64,000 nucleotides of DNA, taken from positions 28,126 to 92,125 of the forward strand of contig CAZRWU010000001.1 of assembly GCA_964603915.1 (NCBI GenBank), in the 5' to 3' direction. The notes beneath the pieces are model-generated. The model had not been told where the DNA came from. It searched no databases and worked only from the letters and a program-made list of their open reading frames with translations. This document shows, piece by piece, positions 8,475 to 16,218 of the stretch (its first letter is position 1; every line of letters starts with the position of its first letter). The position numbers were made by a program, and so were the translations under genes. The stretch is from REEP01 sp964603915. GTDB taxonomy: Bacteria; Pseudomonadota; Alphaproteobacteria; Rhodospirillales; Defluviicoccaceae.

Positions 8475-10289
8475 TTGGACGCCGTAACGGCAACGAACCG
8501 TGCAGAGTTCTCCGATATCGTGCTTGGCGTCGAGCGCTCCGTCTCCGGAAAACGCTGGCTCTTCCGCCCCTTCGACACGCGGGCCGCGCTGGCGATGGCG
8601 CAGCGGCTGGCGGTGCCCGAAATCGTCGGCCGCGTGCTGGCGGGACGGGGCGTGCCAATCGATCAAGCGGATGACTTCCTCAATCCGACATTGCGCGCAT
8701 CCCTGCCCGACCCGAGCCGGCTTACCGACATGGAGACGGGCGCCGCCCGACTGGCCGAGGCGATCCGCCGGAACGAACCGATAGCGGTCTTTGCCGATTA
8801 CGATGTTGACGGCGCCACGTCGGCCGCTCTGCTGGCGCGGTTCTTCGCCGCCCTTGGTCGTCCTCTTCGTGTTTACGTCCCGGACCGCCTCAGCGAAGGT
8901 TATGGACCGACCAAAGAAGCGCTCCTACAACTACGCCAGGATGGCATTGCCGTTGTCGTCACCGTCGATTGCGGCACATCCGCCCATGAAGCGTTGAGCG
9001 CCGCGGCGCAAGCCGGGCTTGACGTTGTCGTCGTTGATCACCATGCGGTGGAGGCTCAGTTGCCGCCGGCGACGGCGGTCATCAACCCCAACCGGATGGA
9101 CGATTCAAGCGATCAGGGTCACCTTGCGGCAGTCGGCGTAACCTTCCTGCTGGTTGTGGCTGTCAACCGCGCGCTCCGCAACCGGGGCTTTTACCATCCT
9201 GGCCAGTCCGAACCCGATCTGCGTTTATGGCTTGATCTCGTTGCCCTGGGGACTCTTTGCGATCTTGTGCCCTTGAAAGGCGTCAACCGGACGCTGGTTG
9301 TTCAGGGCCTCAAGGTGATGGCGCAGTGGAGCAACCAGGGTCTGAAAGCGCTTGCCGCGGTCGCCGGGCTGGATGCGCCTCCCGGCCCTTATCATGCCGG
9401 TTTCGTCTTCGGCCCGCGCATCAACGCCGCCGGCCGCGTTGGCGAGGCGGGATTGGGCGCTCGTCTTCTCGCCAGCGAGGACCAGGCGGAAGCGGCCGAT
9501 ATGGCGCGCCGCCTCGACCTTGCCAACCGCGCGCGACAGGAGATCGAAGCCTCCGTTCTCCAGGAAGCGTTCACGCAGATCGCCATGCAGCCGATCGCAG
9601 CGGGCGGCGCCACGGTGCTGATGGCTGCGGGACAGGGTTGGCATCCCGGCGTGGTCGGAATCGTCGCCAGCCGGCTCGTCGAGCGCTTCAATTGTCCAGC
9701 CTGCGTCGTTGCGCTTCGCGACGGCGTCGGGACGGGATCAGGCCGATCCATTGCCGGCGCCGACCTCGGCGCCGCGGTCATCGCGGCCCGCGAGGCCGGC
9801 TTGCTTCTCAGGGGCGGCGGCCACGCCATGGCGGCCGGCTTCAGCGTCGCGGAAAGCCGCCTGGATGAGTTGCGCGCGTTCCTCGCCGATCGTCTCGCCG
9901 CGGCGGTGCAGGCGGCGGCAGTGCTGCCCACCCTTTACCTCGATGGCACCTTCACCGTCAGTGGCGCTTCGGCTTCCCTATCGGCTGTTGTTGCCCAGGC
10001 CGGCCCCTTCGGCATTGGCAATCCTGAACCGCGTTTCGCGATCCCGATGGCGCGGATCGTCCATACGTCCGTCTCGCGCGGCGGGCATGTCCGTTGCGTG
10101 TTGGGGGATGCCGCGGAGAGACGTCTTAACGCCATCGCCTTTCGCTGCGCCGATGGTCCCATCGGGCAGGCGCTGCTGCGGCACAAGGGCGCGCCGATGC
10201 ACATCGCCGGGCGGTTGCGCATGGACAGACGTGGAGGGAAAGACCAGGTGCAACTTCAGATCGACGACGCCGCCTTGATCGCGACGTAA
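8475..10289 (+). CDS. recJ: Single-stranded-DNA-specific exonuclease RecJ
   Basis: 5'-3' ssDNA exonuclease for recombination and mismatch repair, 604 aa. DHH-superfamily motifs are in order: FADYDVDGATSAALL (motif I), VTVDCGTSAHEAL, VVVDHHAVEAQLPPA (DHH), the LVALGTLCDLVPL segment, then the C-terminal DHHA1 domain with GRSIAGADLGAAV and GGGHAMAAGFSV, and an OB-like end (GGHVRCVLGDAAERR). The chosen start is a TTG at 8475, preceded by AGAGGG. It keeps the typical VLGVERSVSGKRW N-terminus. An in-frame GTG at 8520 is the alternative. It begins 10 bases after the hom stop, so it is probably in the same operon. Confidence 0.96.
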   Translation: MDAVTATNRAEFSDIVLGVERSVSGKRWLFRPFDTRAALAMAQRLAVPEIVGRVLAGRGVPIDQADDFLNPTLRASLPDPSRLTDMETGAARLAEAIRRNEPIAVFADYDVDGATSAALLARFFAALGRPLRVYVPDRLSEGYGPTKEALLQLRQDGIAVVVTVDCGTSAHEALSAAAQAGLDVVVVDHHAVEAQLPPATAVINPNRMDDSSDQGHLAAVGVTFLLVVAVNRALRNRGFYHPGQSEPDLRLWLDLVALGTLCDLVPLKGVNRTLVVQGLKVMAQWSNQGLKALAAVAGLDAPPGPYHAGFVFGPRINAAGRVGEAGLGARLLASEDQAEAADMARRLDLANRARQEIEASVLQEAFTQIAMQPIAAGGATVLMAAGQGWHPGVVGIVASRLVERFNCPACVVALRDGVGTGSGRSIAGADLGAAVIAAREAGLLLRGGGHAMAAGFSVAESRLDELRAFLADRLAAAVQAAAVLPTLYLDGTFTVSGASASLSAVVAQAGPFGIGNPEPRFAIPMARIVHTSVSRGGHVRCVLGDAAERRLNAIAFRCADGPIGQALLRHKGAPMHIAGRLRMDRRGGKDQVQLQIDDAALIAT

Positions 10290-10355
10290 CCGGCAAACCG
10301 GCGATTAACAGGGAAACGCGATCCGGGTTTTGATGGCCGACGCAAGACAGCGAAA

Positions 10356-10378
10356 GCGCCCGGTGCACGATCGGGCGC
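10356..10378. terminator. Bidirectional hairpin between convergent recJ and phosphofructokinase
   Basis: Arms GCGCCCG (10356-10362) and CGGGCGC (10372-10378) with a 9-nt loop lie between two converging genes. On the minus strand the stem is followed by TTTCG; on the plus strand by CTTCCTGT. The weak pyrimidine tails suggest a shared terminator of moderate strength. Confidence 0.5.
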
Positions 10379-10421
10379 CTTCCTGTCCATGCAAAGAGAT
10401 TCCTGATCAAGCCCTACTGGC

Positions 10422-11663
10422 TTACTGAGCCGCCTTCTGCGCCTTCAGGATCTTTGGCACGGTGTAAATCCGCAATTGCGCCGCATCGGGGAATCCCGAG
10501 CCAAGCAGTGGGCGCAAATAGAGCAAGAATTGGTCGCTCACGTCATGACCATTCTCGTGGATGAATTCGTCCGGCATCGTCTTGGTCTTGCCGCCGATGT
10601 CTTCAAGGGCGGAGAGATGATAACGCACGGAATAAAAGCCGGTGCGGTGAATGGTCACCGATCCTGAATGGTGGCCTTTCGAGTCGCCGAAGTGGGCGTA
10701 TTGCACCGCCTTTTCGCCCACTTCCCGAGCTTCGCGCGCGTCGACATCGGAGACGACGCCAAGGAAGGAGCGCTGCGTGTAGCCCAGCGTATCGGCGCGC
10801 ACGCGGCTGATGTTGGTGTTCGCCCTGATGTGGTCGGCGAGCAAATCGCCAAGAACGCTGGTTCCCGAGAGCTGGACGTTGCCGTGCGCATCCCGCTCGA
10901 CCTTTGAGACGAGCTTGGTTGCGATCGGCTCGCCCGACGCGTCATGAACGCCTTCCGACACCGCGACGATGCAGCGGCCGTACTTGGTATAGATATCCTG
11001 GACGTCCTTCGTGAAATCATCGAGGCTGAAGGTCCGCTCCGGCATGTAGATCAGGTGCGGTCCATCGTCTTGAAACTTGCGGCCGAGCGCCGACGCGGCG
11101 GTGAGGAAGCCGGCATGGCGGCCCATGACCACGGCGATATAGACGCCCGGCAGCGCGCGGTTGTCCAGGTTCGCTCCCGCGAAGGCCAGCGCGACATAGC
11201 GCGCCGCCGACGGAAAGCCCGGCGTATGATCGTTGATGACGAGGTCATTATCGATGGTCTTGGGGATATGCACGCAGTTAAGCCCGTAGCCGGCCTTTTC
11301 CGCTTCCAAGCGTACGATGCGCGCCGTATCGGAAGAATCGTTGCCGCCGATATAGAAAAACGTCCGAATATCATGCGCTTGGCAGACCTTGAAGATTTCC
11401 GCGCAGTACTTGGCGTCCGGCTTGTCGCGGGTCGAGCCCAGCGCCGCCGCCGGTGTGCGCGCCACCATCTCGAGGTTGTGCGTGGTTTCTCGCGTAAGGT
11501 CGACGAGGTCCTCGTTGATGATTCCGCGCACGCCGTGATGGGCGCCATAAACGCGCTCAACTGTCGGAATCTTACGCGATTCGATCACCGCGCCGACCAG
11601 CGACTCATTGATCACCGCCGTCGGCCCGCCGCCTTGAGCGATCAGTACCTTGCCTTCTAACAT
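10422..11663 (-). CDS. pfp: 6-phosphofructokinase family, probably PPi-dependent
   Basis: Phosphorylates fructose 6-phosphate, reversibly if pyrophosphate is the donor. The 413-aa protein starts LEGKVLIAQGGGPTAVINES. The donor loop reads GGNDSSDT, where ATP enzymes have GGDGS; an Asp at this second position is the mark of PPi-dependent enzymes. PKTIDNDL carries the Lys also associated with PPi use, and MGRHAGF and YMPER are conserved substrate loops. The ATG at 11663 is preferred: GGGAGG lies 10 bases upstream, whereas it almost abuts the in-frame ATG at 11672. Enzymology of this subgroup varies, so donor choice is inference. It would give a glycolytic step that saves ATP, fitting glycogen or sugar use under low oxygen. 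Confidence 0.88.
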   Translation of the reverse strand: MLEGKVLIAQGGGPTAVINESLVGAVIESRKIPTVERVYGAHHGVRGIINEDLVDLTRETTHNLEMVARTPAAALGSTRDKPDAKYCAEIFKVCQAHDIRTFFYIGGNDSSDTARIVRLEAEKAGYGLNCVHIPKTIDNDLVINDHTPGFPSAARYVALAFAGANLDNRALPGVYIAVVMGRHAGFLTAASALGRKFQDDGPHLIYMPERTFSLDDFTKDVQDIYTKYGRCIVAVSEGVHDASGEPIATKLVSKVERDAHGNVQLSGTSVLGDLLADHIRANTNISRVRADTLGYTQRSFLGVVSDVDAREAREVGEKAVQYAHFGDSKGHHSGSVTIHRTGFYSVRYHLSALEDIGGKTKTMPDEFIHENGHDVSDQFLLYLRPLLGSGFPDAAQLRIYTVPKILKAQKAAQ

Positions 11664-11848
11664 CGGTCTCATTCCTCCCTTGCTCTCAACATCGAGAGCT
11701 TGACCTCACAACTCTATCCGGATGTTTGCGTATTCCGTCACGCGCCCGCACCCTGGCGCGGAAACTAGCACGCTGCCCGAACCTGCGGAAGAGCGAAAGG
11801 CCGCTTGGAGCGTAATGCGCAGAGGAGTCCACTCTGGCCCCGCCGCTG

Positions 11849-11881
11849 TCGATGCTGCTGATACGCCCCGTCCTGCGCGCC
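11849..11881 (+). repeat. 33-bp direct repeat, intergenic copy
   Basis: This stretch is identical to 12486-12518 inside the nhaD coding region, where it encodes the SMLLIRPVLRA segment. Flanking bases differ on both sides. The 342-base gap that holds it (11664-12005) is otherwise without a supportable gene; it should contain the divergent promoters of the phosphofructokinase gene and nhaD. Confidence 0.9.
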
Positions 11882-11976
11882 TGTCCCTATATCCCACTCG
11901 GCTCTGTGTGATATCTTGGGTAAAGGTCGCAATGGTAAGTGTTGTCTGGAACAGGATGAAGTCGCTAACATCGAAG

Positions 11977-11997
11977 CCAGGACAGGCCTAATCCTGG
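11977..11997 (+). promoter_or_regulatory. Stem-loop overlapping the nhaD ribosome-binding site
   Basis: Arms ccagga (11977-11982) and tcctgg (11992-11997) around a 9-nt loop. The 3' arm overlaps the GGGGA (11996-12000) that serves as ribosome site for the ATG at 12006, so folding could limit translation initiation. Only six base pairs, so this is tentative. Confidence 0.35.
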
Positions 11998-12005
11998 GGA
12001 CATCT

Positions 12006-13454
12006 ATGAACAAAAAGGCTGCCATTGCCGCATTTGTGGCTGGCTTCGCGCCAGCCGCCGGACACGCCGCGCATCCCCCCGCTCCCGCGGCTCATGGCGG
12101 CGTCCTGCCGCCTCATCTGCATCTCGATGGCTCGGAGCTCAGCTTGATCTGGGGCGTTCCGTTCGCCGGCATCCTGCTGTCGATAGCGATCTTGCCGTTG
12201 CTGGCGCCTCATTTCTGGGAACGTCATTTCGGCAAGATCTCGGCGCTTTGGACAGCTCTTGTAATCGTTCCAATGTTACTGATCGTGGGCTGGCAAATTA
12301 CTTTATTTGAAATCATTCATCTTCTTTCTTTAGAATACCTCCCCTTTATTATCTTATTATTGGCGCTGTTCACGGTTGCCGGAGGGATTCATGTCGGGGG
12401 AAGCTTGCGCGGCACCCCCACCAGCAACACCGCCTTTCTTGCCTTCGGCACGGCCATCGCCAGTTGGACGGGCACCACGGGCGCATCGATGCTGCTGATA
12501 CGCCCCGTCCTGCGCGCCAACGCCGAACGCCGCCACAAGGTTCACGTGATCATTTTTTTCATTTTCCTGGTGAGCAACATCGGAGGAGGATTGACGCCGC
12601 TTGGCGATCCACCATTGTTTCTGGGTTTTTTGAAAGGGGTAAATTTCTTCTGGCCTACTGTGCATTTATTTTTTCCGGTACTCGTTATGGCTGGTCCGCT
12701 CCTGTTGATTTTTTTCCTCCTCGATACCTGGTATTTCCGCAAAGAAGCCAGCCCCCCGACGAGCGGCGGGATTAAAACGAAGGTTCGGATAAGCGGCCTG
12801 CCAAACATTGTGCTGTTGGCCGGCGTCATTGGCGCCGTGCTGATGAGCGGCGTATGGGATCCAGGGGTTTCGATCACGATCTATCACGTTGACATTGAAT
12901 TGCAAAACATCGCGCGGGATGGCGCCTTGTTGCTCATCGCATGGATTTCATGGCGGTTTACGGACCGTCAGCACCGCCATGCCAATGCGTTCAACTGGCA
13001 CCCCATCATCGAGGTGGCAAAGTTGTTCGCCGGCATATTCGTGACGATTATTCCGGTGATCGCCATCCTCAAGGCCGGTCAGGCGGGGGATTTGCGCGCC
13101 GTTATCGACGGCGTCAGTCACGGTGGACAGCCCGTCAACGCCATGTATTTCTGGGTCACCGGCCTGCTTTCGAGTTTTCTCGATAACGCCCCCACCTATC
13201 TCGTATTTTTCAACGCCGCCGGCGGCGATCCCCAGGCGTTGATGGGCCCCCTGTCCAATACGCTTGTGGCAATTTCCGTCGGAGCCGTCTTTATGGGCGC
13301 CAACAGTTACATCGGCAATGCCCCGAACTTCATGGTCAAGGCCATTGCCGAAACAAGCGGCATTCGCATGCCCAGCTTCTTTGGATATCTGGCTTGGTCG
13401 GCGATCTTTTTGCTGCCGCTGTTCGCCCTCTTGACGCTCATTTTCTTTGTCTGA
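12006..13454 (+). CDS. nhaD: Sodium:proton antiporter, NhaD family
   Basis: Inner-membrane Na+(Li+)/H+ exchanger of the IT superfamily, 482 aa. The ATG at 12006 has GGGGA six bases upstream; an open frame extends to 11916 but lacks a ribosome site. The N-terminus begins MNKKAAIAAFVAGF and then has a His/Pro-rich stretch typical of NhaD. About a dozen hydrophobic segments follow. GGIHVGGSLRGTP, GTTGASMLLIRP, SNIGGGLTPLGDPP and SFLDNAPTYLVFFN are the conserved family loops carrying the ion-path Asp and Asn residues. Codons 98-120 (12297-12363) are AT-rich with four TTA codons, unlike the rest of the gene. It is divergent from the phosphofructokinase gene. Expected role: sodium or pH homeostasis. 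Confidence 0.92.
   Translation: MNKKAAIAAFVAGFAPAAGHAAHPPAPAAHGGVLPPHLHLDGSELSLIWGVPFAGILLSIAILPLLAPHFWERHFGKISALWTALVIVPMLLIVGWQITLFEIIHLLSLEYLPFIILLLALFTVAGGIHVGGSLRGTPTSNTAFLAFGTAIASWTGTTGASMLLIRPVLRANAERRHKVHVIIFFIFLVSNIGGGLTPLGDPPLFLGFLKGVNFFWPTVHLFFPVLVMAGPLLLIFFLLDTWYFRKEASPPTSGGIKTKVRISGLPNIVLLAGVIGAVLMSGVWDPGVSITIYHVDIELQNIARDGALLLIAWISWRFTDRQHRHANAFNWHPIIEVAKLFAGIFVTIIPVIAILKAGQAGDLRAVIDGVSHGGQPVNAMYFWVTGLLSSFLDNAPTYLVFFNAAGGDPQALMGPLSNTLVAISVGAVFMGANSYIGNAPNFMVKAIAETSGIRMPSFFGYLAWSAIFLLPLFALLTLIFFV
12486..12518 (+). repeat. 33-bp direct repeat, copy inside nhaD
   Basis: Coding partner of the identical intergenic stretch at 11849-11881, 637 bases downstream in the same orientation. 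Because the segment encodes a conserved part of the antiporter, this is the likely parental copy. Confidence 0.9.
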
Positions 13455-13553
13455 TTGGCGGCAGCGAGCGTCCGGCAACGTGCCGGGCCCGACAGCAATG
13501 AGCGCGCTTGATCTGCGCTCGCCGCCTATCCTCCCGATCGCGAAGCGCCTACC

Positions 13554-14372
13554 CTAATGCCGCATCAGGACCGGGATCGTCGTGTGCCGCATGATGGTGT
13601 CGGTCACCCCGCCGAGCAGGAACTCGCGCATGCGCGAATGAACATAAGCCCCCATGACCAGCATGTCGCAGCCGTACTCCGAGGCGATATCGAGGATTTC
13701 ATGCCCGTCGGCGGTGCTTGTCCCGATGACCTTGCCATGAACATCGTGGCACTTCAGGTAGCGCACGATATCGCTGCCGGGAATTTCCATGTCCACTTCC
13801 GGCGCCGCGATAATGAAAACCTCATCGGCTTGGCGCAGAAAATCCATTGAGACGCGCAGCGCGGCGCTTGCTTCCCGGCTATCCTTCCAGGCGATCAGGA
13901 TCCGGGTTCCGATCGGCCCCGGCGACCACTCCCAAGGGAGGAGAAGCATCGGACAGCCTGTCGCCCTCACCAGATTGTTCGCCAGATCGGTCAGCAAGAC
14001 TTCCTCGACGGCGTTGCGAGGCGTTTGTTCCGCAATCACCAGATCAGCCAAGTGCGAATAACGGGCAATGATTTTTTCGACATCGCCGAAATGCTGATGC
14101 CACTCCCATGACGGCAGATCCTTGCAGACCTCCGCCACTTCGCGCCTGATCTGCATGCTGTGCTGTTCCTCTCGTTCCGTCGCGTCATCCAAATACTGCA
14201 TGGACAGCGTTCGGCCGACCGCGGGAGCGGGATAGTTGACCGGCGGTTTCGCATAAACGGCGTTCAGATGCGCGTGAAAACGGCGCGCCAACGACGCCGC
14301 CACATGCAGTCGCAGCGTATGTTTTCGATCGTCGGAAATGTGAACAACGATGCACTTGACGCTGGCGGCCAT
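13554..14372 (-). CDS. Universal stress protein with tandem UspA domains
   Basis: Cytoplasmic stress protein of 272 aa, twice the length of a single UspA. The first half (about 1-145) begins VKCIVVHISDDRKHTLRL and lacks a clear nucleotide loop. The second half (about 150-272) begins TRILIAWKDSREASAALR and ends with the ATP-binding type loop MGAYVHSRMREFLLGG-VTDTI, then TTIPVLMRH. The asymmetry suggests one active and one degenerate nucleotide site. It converges on nhaD, with about 100 bases between the stops, and is divergent from pccB. Regulation is not visible. The physiological signal cannot be predicted. Confidence 0.9.
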   Translation of the reverse strand: MAASVKCIVVHISDDRKHTLRLHVAASLARRFHAHLNAVYAKPPVNYPAPAVGRTLSMQYLDDATEREEQHSMQIRREVAEVCKDLPSWEWHQHFGDVEKIIARYSHLADLVIAEQTPRNAVEEVLLTDLANNLVRATGCPMLLLPWEWSPGPIGTRILIAWKDSREASAALRVSMDFLRQADEVFIIAAPEVDMEIPGSDIVRYLKCHDVHGKVIGTSTADGHEILDIASEYGCDMLVMGAYVHSRMREFLLGGVTDTIMRHTTIPVLMRH

Positions 14373-14667
14373 GGTTGCGCTTCCCCGCGGTTTTCGGTTG
14401 CTGCACTTGGATTATCGGTGGGACCGTACCTTCGCGTATAGGGGAAATCAAGAAAAGCGCCGGCGTAACGGAGAGGACGGCGCGGAGGCATGTTCTTGCT
14501 GCAACGCAATATCAACAAGCTGTGAGACAGCAGCGGCAGCGCCGAACTTTCTAGGATTTTTTCCTTACAACAACTCTGCAACGGTGCACAAAAAAGTATT
14601 TTCCTATCAGCAAAACCACGCTGGTGTGCTGTACTGTGCTGCATAAGCGAAAAAGAGAAGGTGGGCC

Positions 14668-16203
14668 ATGCGCGAAATCATCGAGCTACTGGAGCAAAAG
14701 CGGTCGCAGGCGCGGGAAGGTGGAGGCCAAAAGCGGATCGACGCCCAGCACAAGCGGGGAAAACTTACCGCCCGTGAGCGGCTTGAGGTTCTGTTCGATC
14801 CCGACTCGTTCGAAGAATGGGACATGTTCGTTGAGCATCGTTGCACTGCCTTCAACATGGCCAACACTCAAATCCCCGGCGATGGCGTGGTGACCGGTTT
14901 CGGCACCATCAACGGTCGTCCCGTTTTCGTCTATAGCCAGGACTTCACTGTCTTCGGCGGAAGCCTCTCCGAGGCCCATGCCGAAAAAATCTGCAAGATT
15001 TTGGATCAGGCAATGAAAATCGGCGCCCCCGTGGTCGGCCTGAACGATTCCGGAGGCGCGCGAATTCAAGAGGGCGTCGCCTCTCTTGCCGGATATGCGG
15101 AAGTGTTCCAACGCAATGTCGATGCTTCCGGCGTCATACCTCAGATTTCCGTCATCATGGGGCCATGCGCGGGCGGCGCGGTGTACTCGCCCGCATTGAC
15201 CGATTTCGTCTTCATGGTGCGGGAGACGGCGCATATGTACGTGACGGGTCCCGATGTCCTGAAGACGGTAACCAGCGAAGAGATCACGCATGAGGCGCTG
15301 GGCGGCGCCGATGTCCATACCTCCAAATCCGGCGTTGCCGACCGCGCTTTCGACAACGATGTGGAAGCGCTTCTTTACGTGCGGCGTCTGATCAACTTCC
15401 TGCCCTCCTCGAACCGAAGCGAGATGCCGGTTCGCCCGACCATCGACAGCATCGACCGGATCGAGCCGTCGTTGAACACGTTGGTTCCCGATAATTCCAA
15501 CGCTCCCTATGACATCAAGGAACTGATCATCAAGATTGTCGACGAAGGCCTGTTTTTCGAGATTAAGCCCGACTACGCCCCCAACATCATCGTCGGCTTC
15601 GGCCGCCTCAATGGCATGACGACCGGCATCGTCGCCAACCAGCCGATGGTGCTCGCCGGCTGTCTGGATATCGACGCCTCGATCAAGGGCGCCCGCTTCG
15701 TCCGCTTCTGCGACGCCTTCAACATACCGATCGTCACGCTCGTGGATGTTCCAGGCTTCCTTCCCGGCGTCGGTCAGGAGCATGCCGGCATCATTCGCCA
15801 CGGCGCCAAGCTGCTTTACGCATACGCCGAGGCCACCGTTCCCAAGGTGACGGTGATTACGCGCAAGGCCTACGGCGGCGCCTACGACGTGATGGGCTCC
15901 AAGCACCTTCGCGCCGACATCAATTACGCTTGGCCCAGCGCCGAAGTCGCCGTGATGGGGGCCAAGGGCGCCGTCGAGATTCTCGCCAGCGAAGAAATCC
16001 GCAAGGATCCTGATCGGCTTGCGGCCAAGGTGGAGGAATACCGGAAAGCCTTCGCCAATCCCTTTGGCGTCGCCCGGCGAGGCTTCATCGACGACGTGAT
16101 CATGCCGCAGAGCACCCGCCGACGTCTATGCAAGGCGCTGACCATGCTCCGCAACAAGGACGTGACGCAAATTCGCCGCAAGCACGCGAATTGCCCCCTT
16201 TAA
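14668..16203 (+). CDS. pccB: Propionyl-CoA carboxylase beta subunit (carboxyltransferase)
   Basis: Transfers carboxyl from carboxybiotin to propionyl-CoA, giving methylmalonyl-CoA. At 511 aa with the full carboxyltransferase fold: ARERLEVLFDPDSFEEWDMF near the start, GGSLSEAHAEKICKI, the acyl-CoA oxyanion loops NDSGGARIQEGVASLAGY (about 125) and GPCAGGAVYSPALTDF (about 170), and in the second half VDVPGFLPGVGQEHAGIIRHGAKLLYAYAEA and TRKAYGGAYDVMGSKHL. AGAAGG precedes the ATG. It is followed 15 bases later by pccA. The 295 bases upstream, divergent from the universal stress gene, must hold the promoter. No binding site of the PccR type was recognised there. Confidence 0.96.
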   Translation: MREIIELLEQKRSQAREGGGQKRIDAQHKRGKLTARERLEVLFDPDSFEEWDMFVEHRCTAFNMANTQIPGDGVVTGFGTINGRPVFVYSQDFTVFGGSLSEAHAEKICKILDQAMKIGAPVVGLNDSGGARIQEGVASLAGYAEVFQRNVDASGVIPQISVIMGPCAGGAVYSPALTDFVFMVRETAHMYVTGPDVLKTVTSEEITHEALGGADVHTSKSGVADRAFDNDVEALLYVRRLINFLPSSNRSEMPVRPTIDSIDRIEPSLNTLVPDNSNAPYDIKELIIKIVDEGLFFEIKPDYAPNIIVGFGRLNGMTTGIVANQPMVLAGCLDIDASIKGARFVRFCDAFNIPIVTLVDVPGFLPGVGQEHAGIIRHGAKLLYAYAEATVPKVTVITRKAYGGAYDVMGSKHLRADINYAWPSAEVAVMGAKGAVEILASEEIRKDPDRLAAKVEEYRKAFANPFGVARRGFIDDVIMPQSTRRRLCKALTMLRNKDVTQIRRKHANCPL

Positions 16204-16218
16204 GGTCGGAAACAAGCA

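Noticed and set aside
7118..8578. Minus-strand frame of 486 codons across hom and the start of recJ
   Set aside because: Fully antisense to homoserine dehydrogenase; no recognisable domain or ribosome site.
13472..13520. Hairpins between nhaD and the universal stress gene as terminators
   Set aside because: Two 6-bp stems are present (13472-13486 and 13500-13520) but neither has a T-run; support is too weak for a call.
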